Source of the DNA: Bacteroidota bacterium
GTDB lineage: Bacteria > Bacteroidota > Bacteroidia > AKYH767-A > OLB10
NCBI GenBank assembly: GCA_018268195.1
Contig: JAFDWZ010000011.1
Coordinates: 1-53,401 of the forward strand
Direction of reading: 5' to 3'
DNA length: 53,401 bases
Position numbers and translations under genes: made by a program. Of this stretch, positions 26,047 through 34,444 are shown piece by piece (position 1 is the stretch's first letter; each line of letters begins with the position of its first letter). The notes below the pieces were generated by a model. That model did no database searches, was not told the origin of the DNA, and saw nothing but the letters and a program-made list of their open reading frames with translations.

Positions 26047-27291
26047 TTAGTAATGACAGCGGTCACATTCAATACCGCCAATTTTATCTACAGTAATTTT
26101 AGCATCTGCTCCATATTTTGAAGCAAGATCTTTATGAATTCCATCATAATATGCGTTTCCGTCAACTTTAACTTCCGTTTCGCGATGGCAGTTAATACAC
26201 CATCCCATTGTAAGTGGCGAAAACTGTTTAACCACATCCATTTCCTGAACCGGGCCATGACAGGTCTGACATTCAATTTTACCAACTTTTACGTGTTGTG
26301 AGTGATTAAAATAAGCCAATGAAGGGAGGCTATGTACGCGAATCCATTGAATGGGCTTCTGATTTGTTCCATACTTAGAACCGTCCCAATCCAATGCAGC
26401 GTAAATCTTCTTAATTTCCTGATCGCCATAAACGGGACCTTCTTTAACATACTTATGACAATTCATACAGACATTGGCCGAAGGGATATTCGCGTGACGA
26501 CTTTTATCGGCTCCGCTATGACAGTATAAACAAGCGATTTTGTTGTCGCCCGCATGCAGTTTATGAGAGAAATGAATAGGTTGTTCGGGTTCATAATTTG
26601 TAAACACCCCAATTCCTTTCAAAGCATACCATCCTTTAACATTACTCCAAACTAAAAACACTACCAGGATAACTGCAATAAGTTTTTTATTGCCACGAAT
26701 CCAATTTTTACAAGCTTGCTTATTGGAAATAGGTTGCGGTTGAGGTTTTCCTTCTTTATCACGAACTGCATATTCCAAGCCGCGCTTAATCTTTCCTAAG
26801 GTGGCTAAAAGTGCTACTAAAATTAATATTATGGCTATTGTCCAGTATAAAGTGGAGTTATCTTTAGCAACCTCTCCGGCAGGAGCTCCGGCAGGTGCAC
26901 CGGCAGGTGCTGCTGCAGCAGGGGCCTTATTGCTTTCTTCGTGAATAAAAGCCAACACTGCGTCAATTTCTGCATCGCCTAAATTCTGGTTAGGCATCAC
27001 CAGTTGATTGTATTCTTTAAATACGGCAACTGCATCCTTATCGCCAGCTTTTACTAATGCCTGTGAGCCTTTAATCCATTTATGCAACCATTCTTTGCTG
27101 AATTTCTGATCTACATTCTTTAAAGGTGGTCCAATTACCACATCATTCATTGCGTGGCACATCTTACAGTTGGCATCAAAAATAGCCTTGCCATCCTGTG
27201 CATAAGCGCCCATGCTAACGGTTAAAACCAATAGCAATAGAAACAACCCTTTGCTCTTAGCAATCAGGCCATTAAAAATCGTTCTATGCAT
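26047..27291 (-). CDS. actA: Alternative complex III subunit ActA, fused mono-heme plus penta-heme cytochrome c
   Basis: The 414-residue product has a signal peptide (ending MGAYAQ). A mono-heme domain follows with CKMCH (Cys42-His46) and an axial Met in the VMP motif (Met100), then an Ala/Gly/Pro-repeat linker (about 123-140), two membrane segments (about 148-166 and 203-218) and a class III-like domain with five heme sites: CLYCH (254), CMNCH (275), CQTCH (341), CINCH (365) and CDRCH (409). This six-heme fusion is the form found in Bacteroidota. It starts the operon, with a leader of about 80 nt after a TAAATTTG element. Confidence 0.95.
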   Translation of the reverse strand: MHRTIFNGLIAKSKGLFLLLLVLTVSMGAYAQDGKAIFDANCKMCHAMNDVVIGPPLKNVDQKFSKEWLHKWIKGSQALVKAGDKDAVAVFKEYNQLVMPNQNLGDAEIDAVLAFIHEESNKAPAAAAPAGAPAGAPAGEVAKDNSTLYWTIAIILILVALLATLGKIKRGLEYAVRDKEGKPQPQPISNKQACKNWIRGNKKLIAVILVVFLVWSNVKGWYALKGIGVFTNYEPEQPIHFSHKLHAGDNKIACLYCHSGADKSRHANIPSANVCMNCHKYVKEGPVYGDQEIKKIYAALDWDGSKYGTNQKPIQWIRVHSLPSLAYFNHSQHVKVGKIECQTCHGPVQEMDVVKQFSPLTMGWCINCHRETEVKVDGNAYYDGIHKDLASKYGADAKITVDKIGGIECDRCHY

Positions 27292-27375
27292 AAATCGTTA
27301 ATCTTGTTTCGTGTCAATGTCAATTTAATGTCAGCTAAAGTGCCATTTTTATGTAAAAATCCACTTTAGAGTGCG

Positions 27376-27383
27376 CAAATTTA
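27376..27383 (-). promoter_or_regulatory. -7 promoter element TAAATTTG of the act-cox operon
   Basis: On the minus strand TAAATTTG matches TAnnTTTG and would start a transcript near 27371, about 80 nt before the actA ATG. I see no good -33 element at the expected distance, so strength or activator dependence is open. Confidence 0.4.
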
Positions 27384-27519
27384 TAACATACTTTTTGAAT
27401 TCATAATTTTTTCAAATTAAAAATTATCCTAAATTACAACAACTTAGCTATTAGACCTCTATTGGAGGAATATGATAAAGCCGGTTTTAAGGGCTGTAAA
27501 CAGAATGAAATTTTCTGCG

Positions 27520-27527
27520 TATCATTG
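27520..27527 (+). promoter_or_regulatory. Possible -7 element TATCATTG before the SPOR protein gene
   Basis: TATCATTG differs from TAnnTTTG at one base and ends 8 nt before the ATG at 27536, predicting a very short leader. Confidence 0.3.
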
Positions 27528-27535
27528 CCTTGAAA

Positions 27536-27922
27536 ATGAAAAAAAATCAGTTATTCTTCTTTTTGATTTCGGGTTTGCTGGTGAGCAGTAATTATTTATA
27601 TGCCCAGAATGATGATAGCTTGGCCAGAGAACTTATAAAAAAGCACGTTGCACTAAACACATTACACCCTGTTTCACAGGGCTATAGAGTTCAACTTTAT
27701 TTTGGGCAGCAGCGCGATAAAGCATATGAAATGCGAACTGAGTTTATAAAATTGTTTCCACAGACAGGGGCGTATGTGATTTATCAGCAACCCAATTTCA
27801 AACTGCGTGTGGGCGATTTTCGTACTCGTCTTGAAGCCCAAAAAGCATTACAAGAGTATCTGACTCATTATAGTTCTGCATTTGTGGTGCGGGATGAGAT
27901 ACGCATGATTACATCTAAATAA
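27536..27922 (+). CDS. Exported SPOR-domain protein
   Basis: SPOR domains bind denuded peptidoglycan glycan strands, often at division sites. The open frame starts at a TTG (27530), but the ATG at 27536 gives a cleaner signal peptide (MKKNQLFFFLISGLLVSSNYLYAQ) and is preferred. The domain runs from GYRVQLYFGQQRDKAYEMRTEF through KLRVGDFRTRLEAQKALQEYL, the two beta-alpha repeats of SPOR, and ends shortly after. The protein of 128 residues is little more than signal plus domain. It is divergent from the act operon and convergent with the DUF4476 gene. Confidence 0.87.
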   Translation: MKKNQLFFFLISGLLVSSNYLYAQNDDSLARELIKKHVALNTLHPVSQGYRVQLYFGQQRDKAYEMRTEFIKLFPQTGAYVIYQQPNFKLRVGDFRTRLEAQKALQEYLTHYSSAFVVRDEIRMITSK

Positions 27923-27952
27923 AAAAGCAGGCCTCTGTGTAGAAACCTGCTT
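27921..27952 (-). terminator. Terminator of the DUF4476 gene
   Basis: AAGCAGG (27925-27931) and CCTGCTT (27946-27952) form a 7-bp stem with a 14-nt loop. On the minus strand the stem is followed by TTTT and an AT-rich run, so it should end transcripts from the DUF4476 gene; on the plus strand there is no T-run. Confidence 0.65.
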
Positions 27953-27974
27953 ACGTATTATAAAGTTATGCCGT

Positions 27975-28655
27975 TTATCCTTGTGCTGTTATGTAATTTG
28001 ACAATTCCGCAATACTGCTTTCGAAACTAAACTCATCATTTACTACGAAATAATTCTGTCTGTCAATAGTGCGTAGATATGCAAATTTAGCGACATCCAG
28101 TTTGCTCGATTCAAAACTCATTTCTCTCATTATTCGAGCTATCTGAGCGGATGAAAAATAGTTGGATGCAATAAATTGTTTTGCCAAGGTTATTCTGGTA
28201 CTCTCAAAACTCCGGGAGTGAATGGATTGCAGCATTTGATTAAAATCAACCTCACTTACGTAATTCTGATGCGAAGGGTAGTAATGTGGCTGTTCATATA
28301 CTTCCGGGGCAGGTGGAAATAATGGGCGTTGTTCTCTTATTCTGAAAGTATTTCGGGTTACGCTTGCAACAACCTCCGTAGCATAAGGGATGTAAATCAT
28401 TCCGGAAAAAATTGTGCGATACACAGGATAATACATGTTGCCGGTTAAACGCATGATTCGCACATAGTGATTACCTTCATCGAGATTATTTATATAAACT
28501 GTTTGAGCTGGTGCAGTGGGTTGCATTCTGTCAACGGAGATTACAATTCTGCCACCATCATAGGTTGATACCGATAAAACAGATTCACTGTAATAACCAG
28601 CTTTGGAAACGAGAGCTATACTTAGTATAGCCAGTGTTGTAAATAATTTTTTCAT
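27975..28655 (-). CDS. Exported DUF4476-domain protein
   Basis: The 226-residue product has a short signal peptide (KKLFTTLAILSIALVSKA). The first half is beta-rich (YYSESVLSVSTYDGGRIVISVDR, YINNLDEGNHYVRIMRL), like the PEGA-type start often seen in these proteins. The C-terminal 90 residues match DUF4476: three helical repeats with the phrase SFESTRITLAKQFIAS, SFESSKLDVAKFAY and SFESSIAELSNYI. The function of DUF4476 is not known. A purine-rich stretch (AAAGAGAGGAC) about 5 nt before the ATG is an unusually good ribosome site for this phylum. Confidence 0.85.
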   Translation of the reverse strand: MKKLFTTLAILSIALVSKAGYYSESVLSVSTYDGGRIVISVDRMQPTAPAQTVYINNLDEGNHYVRIMRLTGNMYYPVYRTIFSGMIYIPYATEVVASVTRNTFRIREQRPLFPPAPEVYEQPHYYPSHQNYVSEVDFNQMLQSIHSRSFESTRITLAKQFIASNYFSSAQIARIMREMSFESSKLDVAKFAYLRTIDRQNYFVVNDEFSFESSIAELSNYITAQG

Positions 28656-29130
28656 ACATGTCCTCTCTTTCTTTTTTTATTTAGATAAAAAGGAGAATTC
28701 AACAGCTGTGCCAAAGAAGCCTGGAAAGCTCAAGAAACAAAACCGTTCAGATAACATTCATCCTAATAGCTATTATAAAATTGAAATTAATCAGACATGC
28801 AGAAGTGTTTTTTTTACTGTTTTGGCACATTGCAACTGAAACATCTTGTATCAATGAAGTAAATCGGATGGATAAATTAATAGTTAAACGAGGCAAGTGT
28901 CATCTCTGCTTCAAAAATTGCGCATAAACTTAAATATTGGCCTTTTTCTTACCTGATTAAAAGTTTTAAAAATTTTTCCTGAAAGGTATTTTCCCTCTTG
29001 AAGTTCAAAAATTCTATCGCAAAGTACAGAAATATCTTGCACTCGCAAGGTAATAAAAAAACCCCCTTAAAAAAATGATTTTACGGCAATGGCTTTGCAA
29101 ATAGACTTACAAATTCAAAACAAAATAATT
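28656..29130. other. Intergenic region between divergent units
   Basis: This stretch of about 475 bases holds the upstream region of the DUF4476 gene on its left and an AT-rich stretch on its right. A 78-codon plus-strand frame (28603-28839) begins inside the DUF4476 gene and has an unconvincing product, so it is not called. A C-run flanked by A-runs near 29047-29067 is notable but forms no hairpin. I see no RNA gene. Confidence 0.4.
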
Positions 29131-29310
29131 ATGGACTTAATAATTGCAATTTTAATGTATCTGGGTGTATATGCAACACCGGCTGATTTAAACAACAAGG
29201 ATTTCCAAGAAAAAAATGCTAATCAAATTCAAAAAGCACAACAGATGGCCAAACAAGGCACGACTGTTAGTTGTGACGGAATTGTGATACTAGGGTCAGG
29301 TGCTATGTAG
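29131..29310 (+). CDS. Possible small membrane or exported peptide
   Basis: From the ATG at 29131 the frame encodes 59 residues: a hydrophobic start (MDLIIAILMYLGVYATPADL) followed by a polar part rich in Asn, Gln and Lys, and VSCDGIVILGSGAM at the end. An upstream ATG (29089) in the same frame would add 14 polar residues and hide the hydrophobic start, so the later ATG is preferred. A good terminator-like hairpin starts 23 nt after the stop. I do not recognise the family, and the ORF may be chance. Confidence 0.4.
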   Translation: MDLIIAILMYLGVYATPADLNNKDFQEKNANQIQKAQQMAKQGTTVSCDGIVILGSGAM

Positions 29311-29333
29311 TTAAAAACACAAATTCAGAATAA

Positions 29334-29366
29334 AAGGCATTGAATATAAGTTCAGTGCTTTTTTAG
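29334..29366. terminator. Bidirectional terminator between the small ORF and the convergent hypothetical gene
   Basis: AAGGCATTGAA (29334-29344) pairs with TTCAGTGCTTT (29351-29361), allowing two G-U pairs, around a 6-nt loop, and a T-run follows on the plus strand. The opposite strand also ends in TTTTATT. It overlaps the last codons of the minus-strand gene. Confidence 0.6.
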
Positions 29367-30854
29367 TTTTTTCAGGATTTCAGGCCATAATTTATCATAA
29401 GGAATAATTTCCAAGCCTTCCACATTAAACAGCTTCAAATCTATTACAGGTTTTAATTCCTCAAATTGCTTTTGCACGTTAAGTGATGTTTTTTCTCCGT
29501 TGAAATTATTTCTAAAGAGCTGAATCATCATATTCAGGAATATAAAAGTTCTTGGATATATTCTTTTATCTACATATTTCTGAACATAAGTTTCTAGATA
29601 CATAGTTCGTTCCAACAGCTTATCAAACTGACCTAATTCAATCATCACAATAATCTGTCCGATCATAATGATAATGTTGTTATCTTCCTTATGTGACGTA
29701 TAATAAGTGATTTCGTCCAGAAACCCGAGTAAATTAATGCTCTCTTTGGGAAAATGGTCAGGTAAAATAAAATTCAGATAGGGTTCAAAGTAGTACCACC
29801 TTTCCTTTGCTTCCTGATTAAAGTTTACAAACTGTTCGCTCTGCGTTGCTTCAAAATAAATATTCAGTGCCTGCTCATAGTTGCCCGAATGCATACAAAG
29901 TAAAAAATAATTTTCGAGAGCAAGCAGCCAGTCTGCTGAGTTTTGGTCCATTTTCTGAAGGAACACACGAGCTTCTTCTTTTCCTTCTTCATACTTTCGC
30001 AAATGAATACAAGCAAGCATTCTCGATTGTGCCAAAATGCTTCGTTGCAAGTCTGAAAAATATTCGGGATGCTGCCGATAAAACTCCTCTCTTTCATTCA
30101 GAATTTCGTCTATCAACTTAAAATCATTTGCAAAATAACCATAGGTAAATGCAATGTTGGTATAGTGATAATGTGATGCAAAAGATTGAAATTTATCATG
30201 TATCTCCTTGGCGCGGTGATAATATTTTTTTGCCGTGGTCACATTTTTGTATTGAGCTATATTGGAAGCTATCTGAAAAATATCTAACTCACGTTGCATG
30301 AGTAAAAGCTCCGATTCCATTTTAAAACGCTCAAGTGAATCTTTAAATTTGTTTTTGAAATGATAAAATTCATCGGGTTGATTTTTCACAGCCATCCTAT
30401 CTGCCAATGTCAAATCTGCGATACATTGCATCATGGCATCATTGGTAAAAGCTGCATTCTCGTTTAGCTTGTGGGAAAAAAAATCAGATACCAATGTTGT
30501 TGTATTTAATTGCCGGGTAATAAGCGCTGCTCCTACATACAGATAGGACCTGAATGTTCGTCTGCCCAGCATTGAGCTCATCAGTTTTTCGGGGTTGAGC
30601 CCATACACCAGATGAACCAATCTGTCTTCCAGTTCTGATTTAAGTTTCTGATAAGGAATGTGTGAAGCAGGTTGGTTAAAAATTTTTAAAGCAGCTTCCT
30701 CATCGGTTACAACTTTTCCTGAAGTAATTTCTTTATAAAGTCTGAGCAGTTCAGGGTATTGTTTATCTGTAAAATAAACTTCAGGTGGACTGAGATATTC
30801 CTGTCTGTTTTTAGCAAAAAAACCGGTAAGCAGTTTTATTTCCGATAACTCCAT
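29352..30854 (-). CDS. Large helical-repeat protein of unknown function
   Basis: The 500-residue product has no signal peptide or membrane segment and should be cytoplasmic. It is strongly helical, with spaced aromatic and Ala residues from about 190 to 450 (AKKYYHRAKEIHDKF, YTNIAFTYGYFANDFKLIDEIL, WLLALENYFLLCMHSGNYEQALNIYFEA) in the manner of degenerate tetratricopeptide repeats. The N-terminus (LSEIKLLTGFFAKNRQEYLSPPEVYFTDKQYPELLRLYKEI) looks like a separate small domain. I recognise no enzyme motif. It lies 110 nt after rnc on the same strand and may be cotranscribed with the acpP-fabF-rnc unit, but its job is unknown. Confidence 0.75.
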   Translation of the reverse strand: MELSEIKLLTGFFAKNRQEYLSPPEVYFTDKQYPELLRLYKEITSGKVVTDEEAALKIFNQPASHIPYQKLKSELEDRLVHLVYGLNPEKLMSSMLGRRTFRSYLYVGAALITRQLNTTTLVSDFFSHKLNENAAFTNDAMMQCIADLTLADRMAVKNQPDEFYHFKNKFKDSLERFKMESELLLMQRELDIFQIASNIAQYKNVTTAKKYYHRAKEIHDKFQSFASHYHYTNIAFTYGYFANDFKLIDEILNEREEFYRQHPEYFSDLQRSILAQSRMLACIHLRKYEEGKEEARVFLQKMDQNSADWLLALENYFLLCMHSGNYEQALNIYFEATQSEQFVNFNQEAKERWYYFEPYLNFILPDHFPKESINLLGFLDEITYYTSHKEDNNIIIMIGQIIVMIELGQFDKLLERTMYLETYVQKYVDKRIYPRTFIFLNMMIQLFRNNFNGEKTSLNVQKQFEELKPVIDLKLFNVEGLEIIPYDKLWPEILKKLKKH

Positions 30855-30964
30855 TTCATTATTTTATAAATATCACTCACCGTTATTTTTCAAATTTTCA
30901 GACTGTGTAAAATTACATCTGGAAAATCAGGATGCAAATTTGAACTAAATTATTGAATGTAGTA

Positions 30965-31678
30965 TTATATCTGCAATTGCAAGCAAGCTTTTTCAGCAGC
31001 AATCTGTTCAGCTTTCTTTTTCACAAAATCCATTGCTGTAGCAACTTCTTGGCCATTGACCATCAATTTTACACGAATAAGTTTGTCATTGGCATTTTCA
31101 TCTTCAAAAGTTTCAAAAACCACAGTATGTTTATTTCGTTGTGCCCAGTTTAATATCCTGCTTTTAAAATTTGTTTCTGTAGAAAATATGGCTTCAAGAT
31201 CAACATGATGTTCAATTATTCTTTGCAAGATAAATTTTCTGACTACGGCATATCCACGATCCATGTAGATGGCTCCAATGAGTGCTTCTAATGCATCACC
31301 GTACATGTTACGAAAGGAGTCAGGATTATTATTTTTTTTAAGAAACTGATTAATCCCCAATTTAACAGCCAGATGCTTGAGGTGATCGCGGCTTACTAAA
31401 CGGCTTCTCATTTCAGTGAGAAAACCTTCGTCTTTGAAAGGAAATTTGCGAAACAGCATTTCAGCAATTACGGCACCGAGTATTGCATCGCCTAGATATT
31501 CTAATCGTTCGTTAGAATGTTTGATTCCATTGGTAACATCTTTAGACTGAGAGCGATGGCTGAATGCAAGTTTGTATAATGATAGGTTTCTTGGGTAAAA
31601 ACCAAGCAGTGTGTGCAATGAACGCCACAACTTTCGATTCTCTGAAAATAAATTACTGAAAGGTATAAAACCAATCAA
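30965..31678 (-). CDS. rnc: Ribonuclease III
   Basis: RNase III cuts double-stranded RNA in rRNA and mRNA processing. The 237-residue product has the signature NERLEYLGDAILG with Glu60 and Asp64, and the second metal-binding pair in YGDALEALIGAIY (Asp128, Glu131). A double-stranded RNA-binding domain covers about 165-237, ending in KKKAEQIAAEKACLQL. About 25 residues precede the usual start of the domain. It follows fabF by 14 nt; acpP-fabF-rnc is a common gene order. Confidence 0.94.
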   Translation of the reverse strand: MIGFIPFSNLFSENRKLWRSLHTLLGFYPRNLSLYKLAFSHRSQSKDVTNGIKHSNERLEYLGDAILGAVIAEMLFRKFPFKDEGFLTEMRSRLVSRDHLKHLAVKLGINQFLKKNNNPDSFRNMYGDALEALIGAIYMDRGYAVVRKFILQRIIEHHVDLEAIFSTETNFKSRILNWAQRNKHTVVFETFEDENANDKLIRVKLMVNGQEVATAMDFVKKKAEQIAAEKACLQLQI

Positions 31679-31692
31679 AATACTGTTGACTT

Positions 31693-32946
31693 TTAAGAGG
31701 AGTATTTTTTGAAAATAACGGAAGCGTTGTGACCACCAAAGCCAAATGTGTTACTTAATGCAGCACGAATTTCGCGTTGCTGAGGTTTATGAAAAGTAAA
31801 ATTCAACCTTGGGTCAAAAGCCGGATCATCAGTAAAATGGTTGATGGTAGGTGGCACAATGTTATTTTGCACAGCAAGTATGGAAGCAATAGCTTCAATA
31901 GCACCGGCAGCGCCTAACAGGTGACCTGTCATTGATTTGGTGGAACTTATATTCAGCCGAAATGCATTATCACCAAAAAGTTTTAAAATGGCTTTCACTT
32001 CGCTTGGGTCGCCTACGGGAGTGCTTGTTCCATGAACATTGATATAATCAATATCAGCACCTGACATGCCGGCATCTTCCAATGCATAGCGCATAACATT
32101 GTAAGCTCCCAGTCCTTCAGGATGTGTTGCTGTTAAATGATAAGCATCGGCACTCATGCCACCGCCAACCATTTCAGCATAAATTTTTGCACCTCTTGCT
32201 TTAGCATGATTCAGTTCTTCAAGAATAATGCAGCCTGCACCTTCGCCCAACACAAAACCGTCACGATCTAAATCGAAAGGTCGTGAGGCTGTTTCGGGAG
32301 AATCATTCCGCTCACTGAGAGCGTGCATAGCATTAAACCCGCCAATTCCGGCTTCATTGACTGATGCTTCGGAACCACCTGCAACAAAAACATCAGCTTT
32401 GCCCAGGCGGATATAATTAAATGCATCTATAAGTGAATTGGTGGATGATGCACAAGCCGAAACAGTAGTATAATTAGGCCCTCGATAACCGAAACGCATG
32501 GAGATATGTCCAGAGGCTATATCAGCAATCATCTTTGGAATAAAAAACGGATTGAATCGGGGTGTTCCATCTCCTTTTGCAAAGGCAATTACTTCATCAA
32601 GAAAAGTGCGTAATCCGCCTATTCCTGAGCCCCAGATAACTCCTATACGGTCAGGGTCAATATTACCTTTATCTAATCCCGCATCTTTTACGCCTTGGTC
32701 TGAAACTGCAATAGCATACTGCGAAAACGGGTCGAGTTTCCGGGCTTCCTTTTTTTCAAGATATTGCAGTGGATCGAAGTTTTTTACTTCGCATGCAAAC
32801 CTTGTTTTAAATTTAGAAGCATCGAATTTAGTAATAGGAACAGCACCACTCACACCATTCAATAATCCATTCCAATATTCGGTAACGGAATTCCCTAAAG
32901 GTGTAAGGGCGCCTAAACCTGTAACTACTACTCTTTTAAGCTCCAT
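31693..32946 (-). CDS. fabF: Beta-ketoacyl-ACP synthase II
   Basis: FabF elongates fatty acids by condensing acyl chains with malonyl-ACP. The 417-residue product has the active-site Cys165 in TVSACASSTNSL, His305 in NVHGTSTPVGD and His342 in KSMTGHLLGAAG, the full Cys-His-His triad, and the closing FGFGGHNASVIFKK loop. The length is standard. It follows acpP by 18 nt, and the two genes are functional partners. Confidence 0.96.
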   Translation of the reverse strand: MELKRVVVTGLGALTPLGNSVTEYWNGLLNGVSGAVPITKFDASKFKTRFACEVKNFDPLQYLEKKEARKLDPFSQYAIAVSDQGVKDAGLDKGNIDPDRIGVIWGSGIGGLRTFLDEVIAFAKGDGTPRFNPFFIPKMIADIASGHISMRFGYRGPNYTTVSACASSTNSLIDAFNYIRLGKADVFVAGGSEASVNEAGIGGFNAMHALSERNDSPETASRPFDLDRDGFVLGEGAGCIILEELNHAKARGAKIYAEMVGGGMSADAYHLTATHPEGLGAYNVMRYALEDAGMSGADIDYINVHGTSTPVGDPSEVKAILKLFGDNAFRLNISSTKSMTGHLLGAAGAIEAIASILAVQNNIVPPTINHFTDDPAFDPRLNFTFHKPQQREIRAALSNTFGFGGHNASVIFKKYSS

Positions 32947-32964
32947 GCAGTAAGATATGGCTGC

Positions 32965-33201
32965 TTATTTTACGTTAGCTGAAATGTAATCAATCGCTTG
33001 ACCTACAGTAGCGATTTTTTCTGCCTGATCATCAGGGATAGCAATGTTGAACTCTTTTTCGAATTCCATAATCAGTTCAACAGTGTCGAGCGAATCGGCT
33101 CCAAGATCGTTGGTAAAAGAAGCTTCATTAGTAACTTCGCCTTCGTCAACACCTAATTTGTCAACAATAATAGCTTTAACTCTTGATGCAATGTCTGACA
33201 T
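32965..33201 (-). CDS. acpP: Acyl carrier protein
   Basis: The 78-residue acidic protein carries the phosphopantetheine attachment site Ser37 in [19 protein letters not shown]. It shuttles growing acyl chains among fatty-acid synthesis enzymes. It starts the acpP-fabF-rnc unit, with a TTTCTTTG sequence about 25-30 nt upstream that may be a degenerate -7 box. Confidence 0.96.
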   Translation of the reverse strand: MSDIASRVKAIIVDKLGVDEGEVTNEASFTNDLGADSLDTVELIMEFEKEFNIAIPDDQAEKIATVGQAIDYISANVK

Positions 33202-33354
33202 TTGTATAATGTTTTGAATTAGAGCGCAAAGAAATGTTTTTGAATCGGATTTTCAAAATATTTTAACCGAACAAATTTTTTTCTGTTTACCATTGAATCA
33301 TAGACAGATAGAACTAAGAGGGACAACTTAGTGCCGGAATAAATTTTTCAACGA

Positions 33355-34353
33355 CTAATAAAATCTTCTAAAACCGATAATTTGTCGGGCATCTTCTAAG
33401 GTTTTGCAAGCACTTTCTTTGGCTTTTTCCCGTCCTCGGCTCACTACTTTTTTGATATATTCTTTATCGGAATTCAACTCCGAAATTTTTCGGCTAATCG
33501 GTTCCAAATAAACAATCATGTCTTCGGCAAGTTGTTTTTTCATATCACCATAACGAATGTTACACTCAGTATATGCTTTTTCGAAATGAGTGATTGTGTC
33601 GGGAGCAGACACTAATTTCATGAGTGAAAATAGATTTTCTATTGCCTCCGGTTTGGGTGAATTGGGTACAACAGGTCCGCTATCGGTAACAGCACGCATT
33701 ATTTTTTTACGAATAGTAGCTGCATCGTCCTTCAGGTATAAAGCATTGCCCTCACCTTCCGACTTACCCATTTTACCGCTTCCATCCAGCCCCGGTACTT
33801 TCACCAGTGTTTCTCCAAAATTAAAAGCAACAGGCTCAGGGAAAAAATCGGTTTTATATAAACGGTTGAAACGATTACCAAAAGTTCGTGTCATTTCCAG
33901 ATGTTGTTCCTGATCTTTACCAACAGGTACTTTCTGCGCCTTATGTATTAAAATATCAGCAGCCATGAGCACCGGATAAGTGAGCAAGCCCGCATTAATA
34001 TTATCGGGATGCTTGCGGATTTTTTCTTTGAAAGAAGTTACCCTTTCTAATTCTCCTACATAAGCATTCATGTTAAGCAAGAGATACATTTCTGCTGTTT
34101 CGGGTAAATCACTTTGTATATATATAGTACACACTTCCGGATCAAGGCCACAGGCAAGATACTCTACCAAAACCTGATACACGTTTTGTTGCAGATTTTC
34201 GGGAGTGGGGTGCGTGGTGAGTGAGTGATAATCTGCAATAAAGAAAAAGCAGCGATACTCATGCTGCATGCGAATGAAATTTTTAATGGCACCAAAATAA
34301 TTTCCGAGATGGAGGTTGCCTGTTGAACGAATTCCGCTTACTACTGTATCCAT
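33355..34353 (-). CDS. trpS: Tryptophanyl-tRNA synthetase
   Basis: This class I synthetase charges tRNA-Trp. The 332-residue product opens with DTVVSGIRSTGNLHLGNYFGAI, where the HIGH motif reads HLGN (15-18). The second motif reads KMGKS (194-198) in place of KMSKS, a variation I regard as normal in this phylum and not as damage. The length is standard. It is a single-gene unit whose -7 box lies 5 nt before the ATG. Confidence 0.95.
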   Translation of the reverse strand: MDTVVSGIRSTGNLHLGNYFGAIKNFIRMQHEYRCFFFIADYHSLTTHPTPENLQQNVYQVLVEYLACGLDPEVCTIYIQSDLPETAEMYLLLNMNAYVGELERVTSFKEKIRKHPDNINAGLLTYPVLMAADILIHKAQKVPVGKDQEQHLEMTRTFGNRFNRLYKTDFFPEPVAFNFGETLVKVPGLDGSGKMGKSEGEGNALYLKDDAATIRKKIMRAVTDSGPVVPNSPKPEAIENLFSLMKLVSAPDTITHFEKAYTECNIRYGDMKKQLAEDMIVYLEPISRKISELNSDKEYIKKVVSRGREKAKESACKTLEDARQIIGFRRFY

Positions 34354-34358
34354 GGCTG

Positions 34359-34366
34359 CAAAAGTA
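34359..34366 (-). promoter_or_regulatory. -7 promoter element TACTTTTG of trpS
   Basis: On the minus strand TACTTTTG is followed by only five bases (CAGCC) and then the trpS ATG, so the transcript is predicted to start at or beside the start codon. Confidence 0.5.
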
Positions 34367-34444
34367 ATTGAATATGGTTGATTAAAAATAATTATGTTTT
34401 TCGATTTAGGATCATAAAATATATTTACTTAGTGGTGTAATCAA

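Noticed and set aside
28603..28839. 78-codon plus-strand frame starting inside the DUF4476 gene
   Set aside because: Starts antisense to a real gene and has an unlikely product (VPKKPGKLKKQNRSDN) without a ribosome site.
29045..29070. Run of C flanked by runs of A in the 28656-29130 gap as a regulatory or slippage element
   Set aside because: It forms no hairpin and lies outside any supported coding frame; composition alone is not evidence.
32498..32953. 151-codon plus-strand frame opposite fabF
   Set aside because: It lies entirely antisense to a clear fabF gene; its long open frame reflects the codon bias of the opposite strand.
33757..33775. KMGKS instead of KMSKS in TrpRS as a possible defect
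   Set aside because: All other motifs are intact and I regard this variant as common in Bacteroidota TrpRS, so it is not taken as damage.
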